NCBI RefSeq assembly: GCF_030818895.1
Contig: NZ_JAUTBA010000001.1
Location: 2,542,001 to 2,606,000, forward strand
Source: Sphingobacterium zeae
GTDB lineage: Bacteria; Bacteroidota; Bacteroidia; Sphingobacteriales; Sphingobacteriaceae
DNA: 64,000 bases
Direction: 5' to 3'
The notes beneath the pieces are model-generated. The model worked only from the letters and a program-made list of their open reading frames with translations. It was not told where the DNA came from and searched no databases. Every line of letters starts with the position of its first letter. Positions within the stretch are counted from its first letter, which is position 1. Shown in pieces: positions 61,870 to 64,000 of the stretch. The position numbers and the translations under genes are program-made.

Positions 61870-62796
61870 CTAATCTATTTTCGGTAATGCTTTTTCAATT
61901 TGTAATCGGTGGCTTTCATACTGCTTTGGTAATTTGAGGGCAGAACCTAAACTCGATAGCTGTTCATCCACTGTAAAACCGGGGTTATCGGTCGCGATTT
62001 CAAAAAGTACGCCTCCTGGTTCACGAAAGTATAACGAGAAAAAATAGTCTCTATTTATTTTAGGCGTGATATCTAATCCTGCTGAAAGTATTTTTTCGCG
62101 GTACTCCATCAAGACGTTATCGTTTTTCACGCGAAATGCAATATGATGGTTTGTACCGGCTGCATTTTTGCCGTAGTTCAGATTTTCATCTGCGATGATG
62201 TCGACCATGTTGGCTGTGGCTATACTGTCCGTCGTCAATCGATAACGATTGTCAATCTGTTGGCTAAGCGTATAGCCTAAAATATCGGTCAGTATTTTTA
62301 AGGTTGGTTCTGCCTTTCTTAACGAGAGTGTTACATTATGGAAGCCTTTTAAGGCATTTTCTGCTTGGATATCGGTGGTTGTCCAAGGAAGTCTTGGATC
62401 AGTTGTTTCAATAAACTGAAGCTGTAAGCCGTCGGGATCACGAAATGATATTAATTTCTCTCCAAAAATCTCATCTTCTATCCACTGGATGCGATATTGT
62501 GTTAAGCGATTTTTCCAAAAATCTAGACTACCTTTCGGTACCGAGTACCCTATGTGGGTAGCCATTCCTGCACCTGGGGCTCCTTTTCCGATACCTTCCC
62601 AAGGGAAAAAAGTAAGGATAGTCCCAGGTTCTCCCATTTCATTGCCGAAGTAGAAGTGGTAAGTGCCGGGATCGTCAAAGTTTACCGTTTTCTTTACAAG
62701 ACGGACACCCAGTACTTGCGTATAAAAATCGAGATTTCGTTTTGCATTATCGGCTATCGCAGTAATGTGATGCAATCCTAATATTTTATTTTCCAT
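61870..62796 (-). CDS. VOC-family ring-cleaving dioxygenase (MhqO-like)
   Basis: A 308-residue, two-domain vicinal oxygen chelate protein. LHHITAIADN at the N-terminus carries the metal His, with later His/Glu positions in MATHIGYSV and FEIATDN. Similarity is to hydroquinone-type ring-cleaving dioxygenases (MhqO/MhqA) that act on quinone-derived aromatics. First gene of a three-gene operon with a GNAT and an MhqD-like hydrolase; in Bacillus the related genes respond to quinone stress through a MarR regulator, not seen here. Confidence 0.88.
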   Translation of the reverse strand: MENKILGLHHITAIADNAKRNLDFYTQVLGVRLVKKTVNFDDPGTYHFYFGNEMGEPGTILTFFPWEGIGKGAPGAGMATHIGYSVPKGSLDFWKNRLTQYRIQWIEDEIFGEKLISFRDPDGLQLQFIETTDPRLPWTTTDIQAENALKGFHNVTLSLRKAEPTLKILTDILGYTLSQQIDNRYRLTTDSIATANMVDIIADENLNYGKNAAGTNHHIAFRVKNDNVLMEYREKILSAGLDITPKINRDYFFSLYFREPGGVLFEIATDNPGFTVDEQLSSLGSALKLPKQYESHRLQIEKALPKID

Positions 62797-63097
62797 ATTA
62801 ACGTATTATGTTTTCTTGACTAATGTAAAGTTACGCCAACCCAAAGGAAGTTTTATTGAACTAGATTAATAAAATCAATTGTGTATCAGTAACGGTATCT
62901 CTGTAAATTAGAATTGGAAAATAACTTATTTATTAGGAATATAGGCGATGAATTTTTGCCATACGACAACTATTCATCGCATTGTTTGTTCTTAATAAAA
63001 CATTATTTGATCAATTTCCTTATTAATTAGGCGGTGTTCAGTAATGTTTTTGTTAACTTCACGGTGATAATAAACCTGATCTAAATACTGGAAATAA
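62797..63097. other. Divergent intergenic region
   Basis: 301 bp between the divergent VOC operon and the GAF/PAS sensor. AT-rich. No gene, no clear operator and no full TTTG/TAnnTTTG promoter identified. Confidence 0.4.
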
Positions 63098-64000
63098 ATG
63101 GTAAATAATGTTTTTCCTGAAAATGAGTTAAGAAGGATAGAAAAACTAAAGTCTTATGAGTTAATGGGACTTGGGAAAGACCCTGAATTAGATGTTTTTG
63201 CGCAGGCGGCCTGTTTGATTACAGATTGTCCTGCTGCTCTAATTGCCATGATGGAACAAGAAACGCAACGTATTCAGAGTTGCGTTGGGATAGCGTTGGA
63301 CACTGTGGACAGGAAGAATACCGTCTGTCAGTATACGATCATGAGTAAAGAAGTGCTCATCATTGAAGACACTTTTAACGATGTTCGCTCTTCTTCCAAT
63401 CCCCTGATTCGCGAGGGAAATATCCGTTTCTACGCGGGGGTCCCGCTTTTGGACGATGATGGAGATGCGCTTGGAACAATCTGCGTGATTGATTTTCAGC
63501 CAAAAAAACTTTCTGAAAAACAAGTAAATTCTTTAGCTGAACTCGGTAAGGCGGTGACCAAGATCTTATTGGGCAAGCATCGAAAAATACAGGCCGGTTA
63601 TTTCGCTGAGATTTTTCATCTCACCAACAATATTATTTGTGTTTTGGATGATATGCGCCATGTCAAAGAAGTTAATCCTGCATTTAGTAAAGTTTTGGGA
63701 TTGTCCCGCTCGAACAGCTTAGGCAAATCTATTTTCACTTTACTGGGTGACACTAAAGAAAAATTAGTATCCGACTTGAACCGGGTAGAGGATGCAAAAT
63801 ACGGTATCCAAAGCAGTAGTACGATTCGAATGGAGAACGGCCAAATGGTGGAGATTGAATGGCATTTTAAATTTGATGCAGTCAACCGTGATATTTTGGC
63901 TTTTGGCAGAAATGTGACAGCAGAACGGGAAGAAAAGCTGAAACTGGAAAATTCGGAGCGTAGATTCCGTAGTTTTTTTGAAAATGCCATTGGCCTGATG
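63098..64000 (+). CDS. GAF/PAS sensor protein, 3' end outside window
   Basis: An open frame of 301 codons running off the right edge. Residues ~20-165 are a GAF domain (DVFAQAACLITDCPAALIA, FYAGVPLLDDDGDALGTICV). Residues ~170-285 are a PAS domain (NIICVLDDMRHVKEVNPAF) and a second PAS appears to start at ~290 (ERRFRSFFENAIGLM region). The rest is likely a histidine kinase or cyclase. Chosen start ATG 63098 gives MVNNVFPENELRRIEKLK. Confidence 0.85.
   Translation, partial: MVNNVFPENELRRIEKLKSYELMGLGKDPELDVFAQAACLITDCPAALIAMMEQETQRIQSCVGIALDTVDRKNTVCQYTIMSKEVLIIEDTFNDVRSSSNPLIREGNIRFYAGVPLLDDDGDALGTICVIDFQPKKLSEKQVNSLAELGKAVTKILLGKHRKIQAGYFAEIFHLTNNIICVLDDMRHVKEVNPAFSKVLGLSRSNSLGKSIFTLLGDTKEKLVSDLNRVEDAKYGIQSSSTIRMENGQMVEIEWHFKFDAVNRDILAFGRNVTAEREEKLKLENSERRFRSFFENAIGLM

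Overview
The window is Bacteroidota DNA, most likely Sphingobacteriaceae (Sphingobacterium- or Pedobacter-like). This rests on TTTG / TAnnTTTG-type promoter elements, AT-rich spacers and the protein families present; the genus is an inference. It has two parts. Bases 1 to about 41,313 are the right-hand ~41 kb of a temperate tailed prophage whose left end lies before base 1. Bases about 41,314-64,000 are host chromosome.

Prophage layout. The left edge carries the 3' part of a tyrosine integrase and a HEPN-domain cargo gene, both on the plus strand. Nearly everything from 39.7 kb back to 1.9 kb is on the minus strand. In transcription order it runs: small early genes, a DUF4406 protein, small membrane proteins, a large primase/SF3 helicase, a DEDDh exonuclease and a zinc ribbon. 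Next come a diversity-generating retroelement (DGR), an HNH protein and a PP-loop (PAPS-reductase-like) protein. After a ~0.6 kb regulatory gap come the late genes: S49 prohead protease, major capsid, probable tail tube, a winged-helix/Stealth-like fusion, M15 peptidase, terminase subunits, portal, connector proteins, tape measure, distal tail proteins and a tail-tip protein with an SGNH/sialate-esterase-like domain. On the plus strand at 39.9-41.2 kb lie the repressor and two secreted lysogeny proteins, followed by a probable attR made of a tRNA 3' end.

The most interesting system is the DGR at 31.0-33.4 kb: one reverse transcriptase, one template repeat (TR, 32068-32143) and three variable repeats (VRs) in two adjacent target genes. 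By direct alignment, all 48 TR-to-VR substitutions fall on the 20 sense-strand adenines of the TR and none on the other 56 positions. The TR is enclosed by an inverted repeat that could fold it into a closed RNA. The targets are small one- and two-domain proteins in the early/middle region, not the tail fibre, and no recognisable Avd gene is present.

Host part. It begins with a tRNA-type terminator, a spacer with 11-bp tandem repeats and an aspartyl protease/PDZ gene. A decayed rtcB-prfH RNA-repair/ribosome-rescue module follows. Then come prpB-prpC-prpD (2-methylcitrate cycle), a bifunctional 3-hydroxyacyl-CoA dehydrogenase, an acyl-CoA dehydrogenase and a thiolase, which together look like a fatty-acid/propionate catabolism cluster. 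The rest is a LytS/LytTR two-component pair, a CPA2 antiporter, a DEAD-box helicase, a cold-shock protein, a Gfo/Idh/MocA oxidoreductase, an MhqO/MhqD-like detoxification operon with a small GNAT, and a GAF/PAS sensor that runs off the right edge.
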